Notes: a model not told the origin generated them from the sequence alone. A stretch of DNA of 64,000 nucleotides from Gammaproteobacteria bacterium (GCA_026706935.1 JAPOXV010000026.1:1021721-1085720), one strand, 5' to 3'. Positions 18,138 through 28,065 are shown, counted from the first letter of the stretch. Made by a program: numbers and translations.

Positions 18138-18914
18138 GTGTCACGTCCAAATTTTCAGTTAGATCACTTCGAACCCGCGTTATTCGCGTCGCAGGGCTAT
18201 ATCGTGAGAAAAGGGTTAATTCCGCGACCGATGATCGCGAGCCTCAGGAAGGTGACAGAGCAGGCTCTTGATCCTTTAATAGGTCCAGTTGAATTTGAAG
18301 CGGAGGTAGGTTATCCAGGCGCGCCAGAAACGCGTGACGCGAGCGGCGGCGACACACCTCGACGATTGTTGCATGCATACGCGAGAGATTCTGTATTCGC
18401 AGATCTAGCGACATCACAGACTATCCGAAACACGCTGGTCGAGATCATGGAAACTGACGACGTGTACTTGAGCCAAAATCACCATAACTGCGTGATGACT
18501 AAACATCCTGGTTATTCGAGTTCAACAAGCTGGCATCAGGATATACGTTATTGGTCATTCGATCGAGCGGAGCTAGTCTCCATTTGGTGTGCGTTAGGAA
18601 ATGAGACACGAGAGAACGGCGCACTCTCTGTTATTCCTGGCAGTCATATTGAAAGCGTCGAACGAGGGCGGCTTGATCGCGATCTCTTCCTGCGTACGGA
18701 CCTCGACGAGAACCAGAGTTTGCTCGAACGTCAAGTGCAGGTCGAATTAGACGCGGGAGACGTCATGTTCTTCCATTGTCGCCTATTTCATGCGGCGGGA
18801 CGCAATGAGTCAGATGCCGTCAAATACTCAGCAGTTTTCACCTACCACGACGGTGACAACCACCCGATTCCAGGGACGCGATCCGAACGCTATCCAGCTA
18901 TTCCTCTCAACTAA
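18138..18914 (+). CDS. Phytanoyl-CoA dioxygenase (PhyH) family protein
   Basis: A 258-aa Fe(II)/2-oxoglutarate-dependent oxygenase-like protein. The iron-binding triad is visible: H133-Q-D135 in TSWHQDIRYW and distal His218 in RLFHAAG, inside the usual sequence 'ENGALSVIPGSH' then 'DVMFFHCRLFHAAG'. Start GTG at 18138. PhyH enzymes hydroxylate very diverse substrates, so phytanoyl-CoA itself is only one possibility. It is followed 21 bp later by an Smr protein. Confidence 0.87.
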   Translation: MSRPNFQLDHFEPALFASQGYIVRKGLIPRPMIASLRKVTEQALDPLIGPVEFEAEVGYPGAPETRDASGGDTPRRLLHAYARDSVFADLATSQTIRNTLVEIMETDDVYLSQNHHNCVMTKHPGYSSSTSWHQDIRYWSFDRAELVSIWCALGNETRENGALSVIPGSHIESVERGRLDRDLFLRTDLDENQSLLERQVQVELDAGDVMFFHCRLFHAAGRNESDAVKYSAVFTYHDGDNHPIPGTRSERYPAIPLN

Positions 18915-18935
18915 CCCGCGTTGTAAGAGAGCGAC

Positions 18936-19523
18936 ATGGAAGACGCAATGAATGAATTTGAGCGCGAAATGGCAAAAGACGGTGTGGAAAAAAACGATCC
19001 GACAAACCGAGTCGAAACCTCGAACGGACCCAGCGAACCTACGCCTGAGCAACTAGGTGCACGCGACAATGCGATGGGCGATTCGCAGCGGAATTACTTG
19101 CGTGACTTCCTTGACGACATGAACTATGTTTCACCTGATTACGTTTTCAATTGGCGACGAGATGGCGCTCAATCTGCGGTTGCTAATCACTTAAGACAAG
19201 GACGCTATCCAGTAGGCGACCAAATTGATCTGCATCATAAGTTGATTCGAGAAGCGCACGAACTAATTTGGACATTTCTTTCCGATGCACTGGCGAAGGG
19301 TCATCGAACCGTGTTGATCGTCCACGGTAAAGGAGCAGAATCCAACCCACCGGCTCGATTGAAGAGCTATGTTGGGCAAGCACTGCAAGATCACCAAGAC
19401 GTAAATGCATTCTGCACGGCACCGCCCGAACAGGGTGGTGGAGGCGCTACACTCGTTTGGCTGCGCAAGTCGGAAGAGGAAAAGGAAGCGACTCGCGAAC
19501 GCATCCAGCGCAGATTGGGTTAA
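18936..19523 (+). CDS. Smr domain protein
   Basis: A 195-aa protein whose C-terminal half is an Smr domain: DLHHK (the DLHG-like motif, about 97-101) and HGKG in TVLIVHGKGAESNPPARLKSYVGQAL, ending with the GGGGATLVWLRK strand. Smr domains of this YdaL/SmrA type are nucleic-acid nickases or RNA endonucleases. The N-terminal half is acidic and disordered. A second in-frame ATG is at 18948. The stop is 4 bp inside the convergent acyl-CoA dehydrogenase end. Confidence 0.87.
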   Translation: MEDAMNEFEREMAKDGVEKNDPTNRVETSNGPSEPTPEQLGARDNAMGDSQRNYLRDFLDDMNYVSPDYVFNWRRDGAQSAVANHLRQGRYPVGDQIDLHHKLIREAHELIWTFLSDALAKGHRTVLIVHGKGAESNPPARLKSYVGQALQDHQDVNAFCTAPPEQGGGGATLVWLRKSEEEKEATRERIQRRLG

Positions 19524-20635
19524 ATCCGCCCTTTTTGCAGGTCGAGTTTTCCTCGTACGAGGTTCAATCTAAGCACATCGCTTGCGCCTTCCGCTAGTCG
19601 CCAAGCGCGAACACGCCGGTAAAGTTCCTCTAACGGGTGACCATTCTGCAAAGCCATGCCACCGTGGAGTTGAATTGCCATATCTACGATTTCGCCGATC
19701 GCCTCGGTACAAAAGACCTTACTGGCGATGACTTCGTTAATAACGTTTTCGCCTGCTTCCGCGATACGTGCGGTTCGATACAGCATGCTACGAGCGGCAA
19801 AAGCTTTGATTCGCATGTCCGCATAGCGAAGGCGGACGCCTTCTTTATTTCCCAACGGTTCACCGCTTCTATGAGGCGCTTGTAAGTGTTCCGTAGTTCG
19901 CTGGATCACCCATTGCATGAGGCCAACACTCTGTGCGGCGAATACCAAACGCGTATCACCAATCTGATTCATTGCTCGTGGCATACCACGGCCAGGATCA
20001 CCAATCACGTGGGATCGCGGAACTCTCACATCCCGGAAGCGCATGGACGCATGGTGACTACCATCGATTGAACCAAATGTCTCCACGATCTCAATACCTG
20101 GCGTTGCCATGTCGATCAGCAACATCGCGGGTCCGAGTTCCTCGATTTCTACCATCGCGTTGATGTAGTCCGCTGTCGCACCGCCGGTCACGAACGACTT
20201 TTGACCATTGACGATTAGCGATTCGCCTTCTAACGCCGCCCAGGTCACACGTTCCGCATCATCTGGTTCGGTAAACCCGAATGCGCCTCGTTTCTCTCCC
20301 GCGAGCATCGGCGCAAGGTACTCGCTTTTCAAAGGTTCACCTACGCCTTGCAGCACACCTGGTTGAGGACCGAACAAACCGCCGACATGGCAAAGGTTGA
20401 ACGCACCTAAGGTTTCGTGAACAACGACCGACTCGAGTGGTCCTGCTTCTAAACCGCCGAACTCTTTCGGTTGGGACAATCCATAGATATCTGCTGCCTT
20501 CGCAGCTGCGGTAATGCGCGCTCGACGATCTTTCCGCTCAAGCACCTCGTCCTGAAGTATTCCACGAATCTCTGAACAGAGATTCTCGACTTGCAGACGA
20601 CGTTCAACTAGCGATACAGGTAAAGATTCAGGCAT
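19520..20635 (-). CDS. Acyl-CoA dehydrogenase family protein
   Basis: A 371-aa flavoprotein that would introduce a 2,3-double bond into an acyl-CoA and pass electrons to ETF. Family marks are the FGFTEPDDAERVTWA region (substrate/flavin loop), SFVTGGATADY, the C-terminal MAIQLHGGMALQNGHPLEELYRR and EGASDVLRLNLVR, near the catalytic glutamate. The chain length of its substrate is not evident. It is last in a minus-strand run after cmoA, cmoB and a small membrane protein, 38 bp from the latter; a functional link to tRNA modification is unlikely. Confidence 0.9.
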   Translation of the reverse strand: MPESLPVSLVERRLQVENLCSEIRGILQDEVLERKDRRARITAAAKAADIYGLSQPKEFGGLEAGPLESVVVHETLGAFNLCHVGGLFGPQPGVLQGVGEPLKSEYLAPMLAGEKRGAFGFTEPDDAERVTWAALEGESLIVNGQKSFVTGGATADYINAMVEIEELGPAMLLIDMATPGIEIVETFGSIDGSHHASMRFRDVRVPRSHVIGDPGRGMPRAMNQIGDTRLVFAAQSVGLMQWVIQRTTEHLQAPHRSGEPLGNKEGVRLRYADMRIKAFAARSMLYRTARIAEAGENVINEVIASKVFCTEAIGEIVDMAIQLHGGMALQNGHPLEELYRRVRAWRLAEGASDVLRLNLVRGKLDLQKGRI

Positions 20636-20673
20636 TTACTATCGGTTCGTGAAGGCGATTTAGGCAACGGTTT

Positions 20674-21042
20674 TTAGAGGAACATTGAGCCGAACGCAAA
20701 GAATGTTGAGATGCCAAACAATACCATGATGGAAGCCCAAATAGTCCAAAAGACCCAGTTTTCCCTGCGTGCATGGTTTCGAACTAGCGCTTCGACTTCT
20801 TCCGGATCCATGGCGAAGATTGAAGATGGCAGGGCATAGCGAGTAATGCCGTCCCCACGACCGGGTAATTTCATAAAGAGGTCATTCGTTTGATCTAACG
20901 TCCTTTTGATCGTGACGATATCGAGTCCAGTTGCGTCTCTAATTTGGATGGGGTGGAGGGACCGCTCTTCATGATCGCAAAAACTGCGGTAGATTGCCAG
21001 AATTCGAGCCGTATTTCCTCGAAAACGAAATATCCCTAGCAT
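20674..21042 (-). CDS. Small protein with winged-helix-like N-terminus and C-terminal membrane helix
   Basis: A 122-aa protein. Residues about 10-75 look like a winged helix-turn-helix (LHPIQIRDATGLDIVTIKRTLDQTNDLFMKLPG) and residues about 96-120 form a transmembrane helix (WVFWTIWASIMVLFGISTFFAF). The ATG directly abuts the cmoB stop (TAGATG), so it is translated with cmoB. I do not recognise a named family. Confidence 0.6.
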   Translation of the reverse strand: MLGIFRFRGNTARILAIYRSFCDHEERSLHPIQIRDATGLDIVTIKRTLDQTNDLFMKLPGRGDGITRYALPSSIFAMDPEEVEALVRNHARRENWVFWTIWASIMVLFGISTFFAFGSMFL

Positions 21043-21987
21043 CTAATTTGCTCGATGTGCGATCAGAATCGCTCGTTTTGGCGCTGAATGACCTTCGATT
21101 GTGCGTGAATTATCAGATGGGTCAAGCGAATCACTTAACGATTGGAACGGCATGTGGCTCGTAGTGTGTTGTTCGTCGACAGTAGTCTTTGAAACGTTAA
21201 TGAGAGTCGGATCCACAAATCCAGCGCCACGTAGTTTAGTTTTGAGCGTATTAACGCTCGGAATATGGTAGACGTTTCGCATTCCGGCGTAACGCGTTTT
21301 CGGGTGGATGTCCACGTCTGCAACAATCGATTCAAGTACAACGTGGCCTCCGGGTTGACATCGCTCAAATAGTGCTTGTAAGTGCGAATCAACATCTCGT
21401 TGATGGTATATCACGCCCATCGAAAGCACGATGTCAAATTCAGTCTTCACCACGTCGCGGTCAAACCTCAGTGGAACAACGACGTTTGACGATTGAACAA
21501 ACCAATTAATCAGAGCTGCCTGAAGGGCGTAGAGTAAATAACCATCGACGCCTAACACTGTTCTGGCTCCCGCAGCTAATGCGCGGAACCCGAAATATCC
21601 ATTTCCGCATCCGACATCAAGGACCGCTTTCTCTTGCCACTGTACGTGAGGACACAATCGCGCCCATTTGAAATCGGAACGCCATTCAGAGTCGATTACC
21701 CGTCCGAACAAATTTAGTGGTCCTTTCCGCCAGGGAATCAGACTATCAATCGCTTGATCCAGCACTCGGCCTTCGGAAGTGGAAAGTTCGTCGGCATGAC
21801 CTACTTCAATCGTGTCGCCGAAATGAGTGTGTGACGAACGGGTGTCTGGTAGTGAATCAAGCGTGGTTAGCCAACTCTGAAGCTTTCCGTGACTCAAATC
21901 TGGCCAATTGATCGGGAATCCAGCAGAATGCCAACTCGACGCCAGCCACTCGCGAAACCTCACGGACGTGCGATGAGCGACACCCAA
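21043..21987 (-). CDS. cmoB: tRNA U34 carboxymethyltransferase CmoB
   Basis: A 314-aa enzyme that transfers the carboxymethyl group of carboxy-SAM to 5-hydroxyuridine at wobble position 34, giving cmo5U. Diagnostic sequences are PWRKGPLNLFGRVIDSEWRSDFKW (about 90-113), the SAM motif LDVGCGNGYFGFRALAAGA and SMGVIYHQRDVDSHL. Slightly shorter than the usual ~323 aa. The start overlaps cmoA by 28 bp. Confidence 0.95.
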   Translation of the reverse strand: MGVAHRTSVRFREWLASSWHSAGFPINWPDLSHGKLQSWLTTLDSLPDTRSSHTHFGDTIEVGHADELSTSEGRVLDQAIDSLIPWRKGPLNLFGRVIDSEWRSDFKWARLCPHVQWQEKAVLDVGCGNGYFGFRALAAGARTVLGVDGYLLYALQAALINWFVQSSNVVVPLRFDRDVVKTEFDIVLSMGVIYHQRDVDSHLQALFERCQPGGHVVLESIVADVDIHPKTRYAGMRNVYHIPSVNTLKTKLRGAGFVDPTLINVSKTTVDEQHTTSHMPFQSLSDSLDPSDNSRTIEGHSAPKRAILIAHRAN

Positions 21988-22685
21988 TTGAGTAACTGAA
22001 ACCAGAGTGTGATGCTACTGAATCCGGCTTCGCTCAAGCGGTTTTGGTGCGTCTCGATCGAATCGATGACCATCACCTTCTCCAACGCATCGCGTTTCTG
22101 CGTGATTTCGAGTTCGGTGTAGCCCTTCGCACGTTTAAACGAGTGGTGATAGTTAACGAATTCGTCGTCCGACTGAACTTTCTCTGTCAAAATGAGCATA
22201 CCGTCCGGTCGTAAACCACGACGAATCTTCGTTAGCATGCTCAACCGTTCATCTGGCTCGATGAACTGAAGAACGAGGTTCATCACGGCGATATCGACAT
22301 CATCGAGATTACTCGTTCTAATGTCTTGGAGCAGAAATGTCACCCGTTCATCGGTAATTTCAGCTCGCGCGGCTCTGATCATCGCTTCGGAGGTGTCGAT
22401 TGCTACGATTTGGGTTGTGGGATCGGTGAGCTGACCTAGAAGGGAATTTGCTACGGCACCACGCGAACAGCCTAAATCGATGCATCGCAACGGGCGTCGG
22501 ACAGTTCGACTATGTACCGCTGCGAGAACGCCGATGAGTTCGACGACCACGTCATAACCGGGTACAGACCGCCGCACCATGTCGTTGAAGACTCGGGTAA
22601 CTTCTTCGTTGAACGTGAAATCTTGGACGGATGCCTGTTTTTCTGCGTACAACTGATCTGGCGAATCTGACACGTCCTCATTCAT
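21960..22685 (-). CDS. cmoA: Carboxy-S-adenosyl-L-methionine synthase CmoA
   Basis: A 241-aa enzyme making carboxy-SAM from SAM and prephenate, the cofactor for CmoB. It shows FTFNEEVTRVFNDMVRRSVPGYD at the N-terminus, the SAM motif CIDLGCSRGAVANSLL and the later ILTEKVQSDD, all characteristic of CmoA. Its ATG is 12 bp from the divergent ppk1 ATG, so its promoter must lie inside ppk1. Confidence 0.95.
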   Translation of the reverse strand: MNEDVSDSPDQLYAEKQASVQDFTFNEEVTRVFNDMVRRSVPGYDVVVELIGVLAAVHSRTVRRPLRCIDLGCSRGAVANSLLGQLTDPTTQIVAIDTSEAMIRAARAEITDERVTFLLQDIRTSNLDDVDIAVMNLVLQFIEPDERLSMLTKIRRGLRPDGMLILTEKVQSDDEFVNYHHSFKRAKGYTELEITQKRDALEKVMVIDSIETHQNRLSEAGFSSITLWFQLLNWVSLIARP

Positions 22686-22697
22686 AATTGAAACAGG

Positions 22698-24794
22698 ATG
22701 AATATCTCGCGATCGGACATTTCGGGCATGCGCAGCCTCAATTATCCGAAGTACTACGTTAATCGGGAGCTTTCGCTTCTCGAATTCAATAGACGCGTGA
22801 TTCAGCAGGCTAGGAACGAGAAGTTCCCGTTGCTAGAACGACTGCGTTTTGTGTGCATCGCGAGCTCAAATCTCGACGAGTTTTTCGAAATTCGCGTTGC
22901 CGGATTGCAGCAAAGGCGGAAGTACGGTCAATTCAGGCGTGGTCCAGACGGTCTATCGGTCGAGGAGCAGCTTGAGCAGATCGCACAGGTCTCCCACGAG
23001 CTCGTCGATGAGCAATACGAGATCCTAAATGAGACTTTGATTCCCGCATTGCGCGATCGTGATATTTACTTCCTCAAACGCGATGAATGGACACCGGCTC
23101 AGCAAGCGTGGGTTCTACGCTATTTTCGGGGTGAGTTGCTCCCGATTCTGAACCCGATCGGTCTTGATCCGGCGCACCCGTTCCCACCTGTCACCAACAA
23201 GAGTTTGAACTTCATCGTTTCGTTAGAAGGAAAAGACGCGTTTGGTCGAAATGTTGAACTTGCGGTCGTACAGGCACCTCGGGCATCGCCTCGCGTCATT
23301 CAGTTACCTATGGACATATCGGGGCATGAGTTTGACTTCGTACTCCTATCGTCCGTGATCCATGCACACGTCGACGAGCTATTCGCAGGTATGGAGGTCC
23401 AAGGATGTCATCAGTTCCGATTCACGCGCGACAGCGATTTGCTCGTTGACGAAGAGGAGGCGACGGATCTTTTACTAGCTGTCGAAGGGGAGCTATCAAC
23501 TCGCCGCTTCGGCGATACAGTCAGGTTGGAGATCGCAGAAGACTGTCCAAATGATGTGGTTGACTACCTACGAGGTCAATTCGATTTAGCAGAAAACGAC
23601 GTATATCTGTGTTCGGGACCTGTCAACCTGATGCGCCTGAATCAAGTACCTGATCTCGTAGATTTGGCGGACCTGAAGTTTCCGTCATTTTCACCAGGCG
23701 TACCCAAGCGGATTCAGGCGGCGACCGATATGTTTGAAGCGGTTCGCGAAGGTGACTTGATCCTGCATCACCCATACCAATCGTTCGTTCCCGTTCTCGA
23801 TCTCCTTCGACAAGCTGCGATCGACCCTAACGTCATATCGATTCGTCAAACGCTCTATCGAACCGGACAAGATTCGCCTGTTGTCAAAGCGCTCATCGAC
23901 GCGTCGAATCGCGGGAAGGAAGTCATGGTTGCCATCGAATTGCGTGCGAGATTTGACGAAGCTGAGAACATAGAACTTGCGCAAGCACTGACGGAAGCGG
24001 GAGTACAGGTCGTGTTTGGGCTTGTCGGCTACAAGACGCACGCAAAGATGGTCTTGATCATCCGACGGGAGGATAACGAGCTCAAACGATACGCGCACTT
24101 AGGAACGGGGAACTACCACCCTCGTACGACGCGCCAGTACACGGACTGTGGATTGCTCACCTGCAACCACCAAATTACTGAAGACGTGCTGATGGTATTC
24201 AAGCAGCTGACGTCTAAAGGTCACCCTCACGCACTTCAGTGTGTATTCCAGTCGCCGTTCGCATTCTTTGATCGGCTTGTAGAGCTTATAAACCGAGAGA
24301 TCGAGCACGTTCGCGATGGGCGAGAGGGTCGATTAATAGCAAAGATGAACTCGCTAGAGGAGCCCGGGGTAATTCGTGCTCTGTATCGGGCATCTCAAGC
24401 GGGAGTTCAGATCGATCTCATCGTACGAGGTATTTGCTGCTTACGACCCGGAATTGCCGGTGTTTCAGAGAATATTCGTGTACGTTCAATCGTTGGCCGT
24501 TTCTTAGAGCATACAAGAATCTTCTATTTCCAAAATCACGACCATCCTGAGATTTTCATGTCCAGCGCGGACTGGATGACGCGAAATATTTTCAATCGGG
24601 TAGAGCTAGCGTTTCCGATTGTCGATGAGAAGCTCCTTCAGACGATCTTGCGTGATGGTCTCGAGATTTATCTCAAAGACAACGTCCAAGCTTGGCTTAT
24701 GCAGACGGATGGGAGCTATGTGCGAGCTGAACGGTCACAAGACGATACTCAGGTGAGCGCACAAGAGACGTTGTTGCGTTTGATGAAGCTCTGA
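22698..24794 (+). CDS. ppk1: Polyphosphate kinase 1
   Basis: A 698-aa enzyme reversibly polymerising ATP gamma-phosphate into polyphosphate. The N-terminus carries YYVNRELSLLEFNRRV. The two active-site histidines are present: His448 in GYKTHAKMVL (equivalent to E. coli His435) and His605 in GRFLEHTRIFYF (equivalent to His592). Full length and intact. ATG 22698 or 22728 could start it; the latter begins MRSLNYPKYYV, closer to the family's usual start. It is convergent with ppx across 15 bp. Confidence 0.96.
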   Translation: MNISRSDISGMRSLNYPKYYVNRELSLLEFNRRVIQQARNEKFPLLERLRFVCIASSNLDEFFEIRVAGLQQRRKYGQFRRGPDGLSVEEQLEQIAQVSHELVDEQYEILNETLIPALRDRDIYFLKRDEWTPAQQAWVLRYFRGELLPILNPIGLDPAHPFPPVTNKSLNFIVSLEGKDAFGRNVELAVVQAPRASPRVIQLPMDISGHEFDFVLLSSVIHAHVDELFAGMEVQGCHQFRFTRDSDLLVDEEEATDLLLAVEGELSTRRFGDTVRLEIAEDCPNDVVDYLRGQFDLAENDVYLCSGPVNLMRLNQVPDLVDLADLKFPSFSPGVPKRIQAATDMFEAVREGDLILHHPYQSFVPVLDLLRQAAIDPNVISIRQTLYRTGQDSPVVKALIDASNRGKEVMVAIELRARFDEAENIELAQALTEAGVQVVFGLVGYKTHAKMVLIIRREDNELKRYAHLGTGNYHPRTTRQYTDCGLLTCNHQITEDVLMVFKQLTSKGHPHALQCVFQSPFAFFDRLVELINREIEHVRDGREGRLIAKMNSLEEPGVIRALYRASQAGVQIDLIVRGICCLRPGIAGVSENIRVRSIVGRFLEHTRIFYFQNHDHPEIFMSSADWMTRNIFNRVELAFPIVDEKLLQTILRDGLEIYLKDNVQAWLMQTDGSYVRAERSQDDTQVSAQETLLRLMKL

Positions 24795-24809
24795 AGTGAT
24801 TGCGTCGTA

Positions 24810-26318
24810 TTAAATCTCTTTGACACTGAGCTCGACGCCGGCATCCAAAAGCACATTTGACTCCTGTTCTAGATCCATCCTAGTCAAGGGGTGTGCGTTC
24901 AGCCAATCTCGATCGATCTCAATCAAATAAGCGTCACCTTTTTTATTAAACTGGGTGTCCGCTGGCCTTGCGTCTGAGCGATTTCGCCGAAGCGTCACGG
25001 CGAGGCGCAAGATCACGCAAAGGTGCATAAGCGATTTTCCGTGCGGCATCGGTTCTTCCGTTTGCAGTCGACGGCGATGGGTTCGGACAAGCCACGCAAG
25101 TTGTGATTGTTCAGTCAGAGTAAATCCCGGCAGATCCAGGTTCTCGAGAAGGTATGCCCCATGTTTGTGATAGGCGCTGTGGGAGATTCCCATGCCAATT
25201 TCATGGAGCATCGCGGCCCAGCGAAGTAGCTGTCGCTCGTCCTCGAATTTATCTGTCCGGGTAGGAAACAGTTGATCGAACATCGATAACGCGGTTCGTG
25301 CAACCAACGTGGCATGGTGCTGGTCGATGTGGAAGCGGGGAACGAGTGCGCGCACTGATCGTTCTCGTATATCCACATCGTGTGCACGACCTACTAGCTC
25401 ATTTAGTAAGCCCTCCCGCAGGGCACCAGTCGAGACCTCGAGATTGTCGAGTTTGAGTGTTTTGAATAGACCGAGGAGCATCGCGATACCCCCTGGTAAT
25501 GATTGAGCTCGGCGCGAAGAGCACCAAGATGGATCAATGTTGTCGATAGTTCCGAAGCAAACCAAGCGTCGACTAAGTTCCTTTAGGGTTTGCTTTGTAA
25601 TGCCTTCGGAACTGAACTGAGCGATTGCGTTTTGAACGGCAAGGATCGTCCCACTCGTACCGACCGCAAGTTCCCAACCATGGGTGCGGAAGCCATGCTC
25701 AACGACTTCAAGTTCAAGCTGCATATCTTGAACGGCGTTTGCCATACGAGATGCTGAGAGTTTTCCGTCCTTGAACCATCGTTCCGTCATCGAGATACAG
25801 CCGATCTGGATACTTTCGCTGAGGTGAGGTTCGAATCGGTGTCCAGCGATCAGTTCCGTGCTTCCGCCGCCGATGTCGATAACGAGACGCAAATCCGCAC
25901 GACTCTCGACTGACTGTGCAACGGCTGCATAGATCAACCTTCCTTCTTCTCTACCGCTGATGACGTCGATGTTGTGTCCGAGAATCGATTCGGCTTGACT
26001 AATAAACGCGTCGCGATTGGCGGCTTGCCGAAGCGCGTTGGTTCCGACGATGCGGACGTTGTGTTGCGGTAGCGCACGAATGCGCTGACTTATGCGGCGA
26101 AGGCTAGCGAGTGCCAGGTCAATACACTCTTGTGATAGCGAGCCGGAGGACTCAAGCCCCGCAGCTAGCCGCGTCATTTCTCGGTGACGATCCAATACCT
26201 GAATCGCACCGTCTTGGTCGCGAGCAACGAGAAGGTGAAAACTATTGGATCCGAGATCAAGCGCAGCGTAGGTATCGCTGGCAGTGACGACAGTGTCTGG
26301 CAGATCCGTATCAGCCAT
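24810..26318 (-). CDS. ppx: Exopolyphosphatase / guanosine pentaphosphate phosphatase
   Basis: A 502-aa Ppx/GppA phosphatase. The ASKHA-fold phosphate loops are visible: AALDLGSNSFHLLVARD near the start, the GREEGRLIYAAVA block, VIDIGGGSTELIAG and VGTSGTILA. The C-terminal half has the HD-like helical domain (MLHEIGMGISHSAYHKHGAYLLEN). It degrades polyphosphate, or pppGpp; length does not decide between Ppx and GppA, but the neighbouring ppk1 favours exopolyphosphatase. Confidence 0.93.
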   Translation of the reverse strand: MADTDLPDTVVTASDTYAALDLGSNSFHLLVARDQDGAIQVLDRHREMTRLAAGLESSGSLSQECIDLALASLRRISQRIRALPQHNVRIVGTNALRQAANRDAFISQAESILGHNIDVISGREEGRLIYAAVAQSVESRADLRLVIDIGGGSTELIAGHRFEPHLSESIQIGCISMTERWFKDGKLSASRMANAVQDMQLELEVVEHGFRTHGWELAVGTSGTILAVQNAIAQFSSEGITKQTLKELSRRLVCFGTIDNIDPSWCSSRRAQSLPGGIAMLLGLFKTLKLDNLEVSTGALREGLLNELVGRAHDVDIRERSVRALVPRFHIDQHHATLVARTALSMFDQLFPTRTDKFEDERQLLRWAAMLHEIGMGISHSAYHKHGAYLLENLDLPGFTLTEQSQLAWLVRTHRRRLQTEEPMPHGKSLMHLCVILRLAVTLRRNRSDARPADTQFNKKGDAYLIEIDRDWLNAHPLTRMDLEQESNVLLDAGVELSVKEI

Positions 26319-26555
26319 GCCTGCAATGGTCGTTCAATCGAGAGGACTGAGGGTTCTTAGTTAGAAAGATCACCGTCGTCTCTTCGTTCCTCGCGCGCAT
26401 TATCGCGATTTGTTAGCTTCACTTCGCAAATTCCGGTTCAATTAGTTGCGAAAGTGTCGACGTGATTCTTCGAGCGTGACACTACGTTGATAATGCTGAG
26501 AGCCGAATATCCGTCGCTTCTATGATTCATCGCTCTCTAGCGTTGTTGAATTCTC

Positions 26556-27446
26556 GTGACAGTTAACTCTGAACTTCGTCTTCGACAGATTTGTCTCTTA
26601 GCCTACGATCTTGAGTGGACCTCGAATTTGCTTTGTGCTGCTTTCGACGCAAAAGTTGTGTATCGAGACCCGAATATGGCTGCAGGTGGAAATCTCACGA
26701 ACACGCATATTCGTCTAGGCGATTCGTTTCTCGAAACAGTCTGTCCTTCTGACCGCGCTTGGAAGAATTCCACGACTCAGACGAGGCTGTTAGAACGAAA
26801 CGGCGACTGCGGATACATGGCAATCGTGCAAGTGCCTGATGTTTCAGTTGCCTCACGCTCGATGGCTGAGCAAGGAAACGCGATTGGCATGGTATCTGGG
26901 GGATTAATCCAATGTCCTGGAACGCCTGGTTCAGGCTTCGCGGATATGAAGTCACGCGACTACGTTCTGGGGGAGCCGCTTCCGAAAAGCGAAGGTACAG
27001 TTGCTGGGGTAAACGTGCAGTTTCATCCTCACGATTTCGGTACGCTCGCTGAAATCCAAGAGAACTGGCCCGGACAGAGTGAATTCCCCCGGAATAAGGG
27101 TGCGTATTTCCCTGCGGGAAATGCGTGGCAAGACGGTGTCGAATCACGACCGCACGGGGGCGTGACGACCGGTTTCGCTGCGGTCGAGATCGCACCTCGA
27201 GACGTGGACCCGAAAGAGGTTTGTGCGAGATGGCAGCGAGGATTGGGCGCCGGATGCTGGATTGACTCAGACGAACCGTCAGTCCTCCACTTAGCTGCGG
27301 GTCAGACCATGCGTTTTGTCGAACCAGGATTGAACGGGAGAACGGGTGTTGTTGGCGTTGACTTGTGGTCCGTACCAGGTGGGCGCAAAACGTTCGACGC
27401 ATTGGATGTTTGCGGTGTCACCTGGCGACTCGTCGATCCAAGCTAG
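26556..27446 (+). CDS. VOC-superfamily (glyoxalase-like) protein
   Basis: A 296-aa protein with a glyoxalase-like beta-alpha-beta fold at the N-terminus (RLRQICLLAYDLEWTSNLLCAAFDAKVVYRDPN, then IRLGDSFLETVCP) and a second module from about 140 (VNVQFHPHDFGTLAEI). This is the glyoxalase-like domain of uncharacterised dioxygenase/lyase proteins. The reaction is unknown. The start GTG at 26556 has no strong ribosome site; a TTGATAAT promoter-like element lies about 65 bp upstream. Confidence 0.7.
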   Translation: MTVNSELRLRQICLLAYDLEWTSNLLCAAFDAKVVYRDPNMAAGGNLTNTHIRLGDSFLETVCPSDRAWKNSTTQTRLLERNGDCGYMAIVQVPDVSVASRSMAEQGNAIGMVSGGLIQCPGTPGSGFADMKSRDYVLGEPLPKSEGTVAGVNVQFHPHDFGTLAEIQENWPGQSEFPRNKGAYFPAGNAWQDGVESRPHGGVTTGFAAVEIAPRDVDPKEVCARWQRGLGAGCWIDSDEPSVLHLAAGQTMRFVEPGLNGRTGVVGVDLWSVPGGRKTFDALDVCGVTWRLVDPS

Positions 27447-27573
27447 ACGAGACGAACTAAACTGAACTACATGCGCTCAGTTGGCGAACTACGGCAGGGT
27501 TGAATCGAATCGCTTATGTACTGCTCACGGACCCGTGTGGAAACGTCCGTCCGTCTGGATGAACGAGACCGAC

Positions 27574-27987
27574 TTACCGTACCGGACTAGTAGGTTTGAT
27601 CTTGATGTTGAGCTGACCGGCTAGACCGGCGCTCCGGTGCTTTGAAGCCTCAACGAATTCAGGTAAGGCAGTCATGTTGCGAAAGGCCTCAAGCGATGGG
27701 TATTCGACCAACGCAACCATATCCCAGTTTTCCTCAATTTCACCGAGAAGTAATCCAGTAACCGCGCCGGTAAAGATCATCCGCCCACCTACTTTTTGGA
27801 TGCACTGTGATGCAACTTGACCATAGCGTTGATAGGCTTCACGTCCACTAGATCCGGAATCAGAATCGTTTTCGGCCTTCTCTTTAAATTTGAGCAGATT
27901 AAGCATCACAAATGGTCCGTCCTCTGCTTGAGAGAAGAAATCCATCGCTACCTGCATATCCGGTGTGACTTGGTTCTTGACTTCCAT
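27574..27987 (-). CDS. DUF1330 domain protein
   Basis: A 137-aa protein of the DUF1330 ferredoxin-like (dimeric alpha/beta barrel) family, seen in FVMLNLLKFKEKA...GREAYQRYGQVASQCIQKVGGRMIFTG and the later WDMVALVEYPSLEAFRNM. Proteins of this fold are small dimeric enzymes or binding proteins; no specific reaction can be assigned. A GGAGG site precedes the ATG at 27987. Confidence 0.85.
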   Translation of the reverse strand: MEVKNQVTPDMQVAMDFFSQAEDGPFVMLNLLKFKEKAENDSDSGSSGREAYQRYGQVASQCIQKVGGRMIFTGAVTGLLLGEIEENWDMVALVEYPSLEAFRNMTALPEFVEASKHRSAGLAGQLNIKIKPTSPVR

Positions 27988-28065
27988 GGCGTTCCTCCAT
28001 TGAAAGAAAACTAAATTTGATAAGAGACGGCGTCGTTTGGTCTAGTCTTCCCGCTGTTCAAGTTT

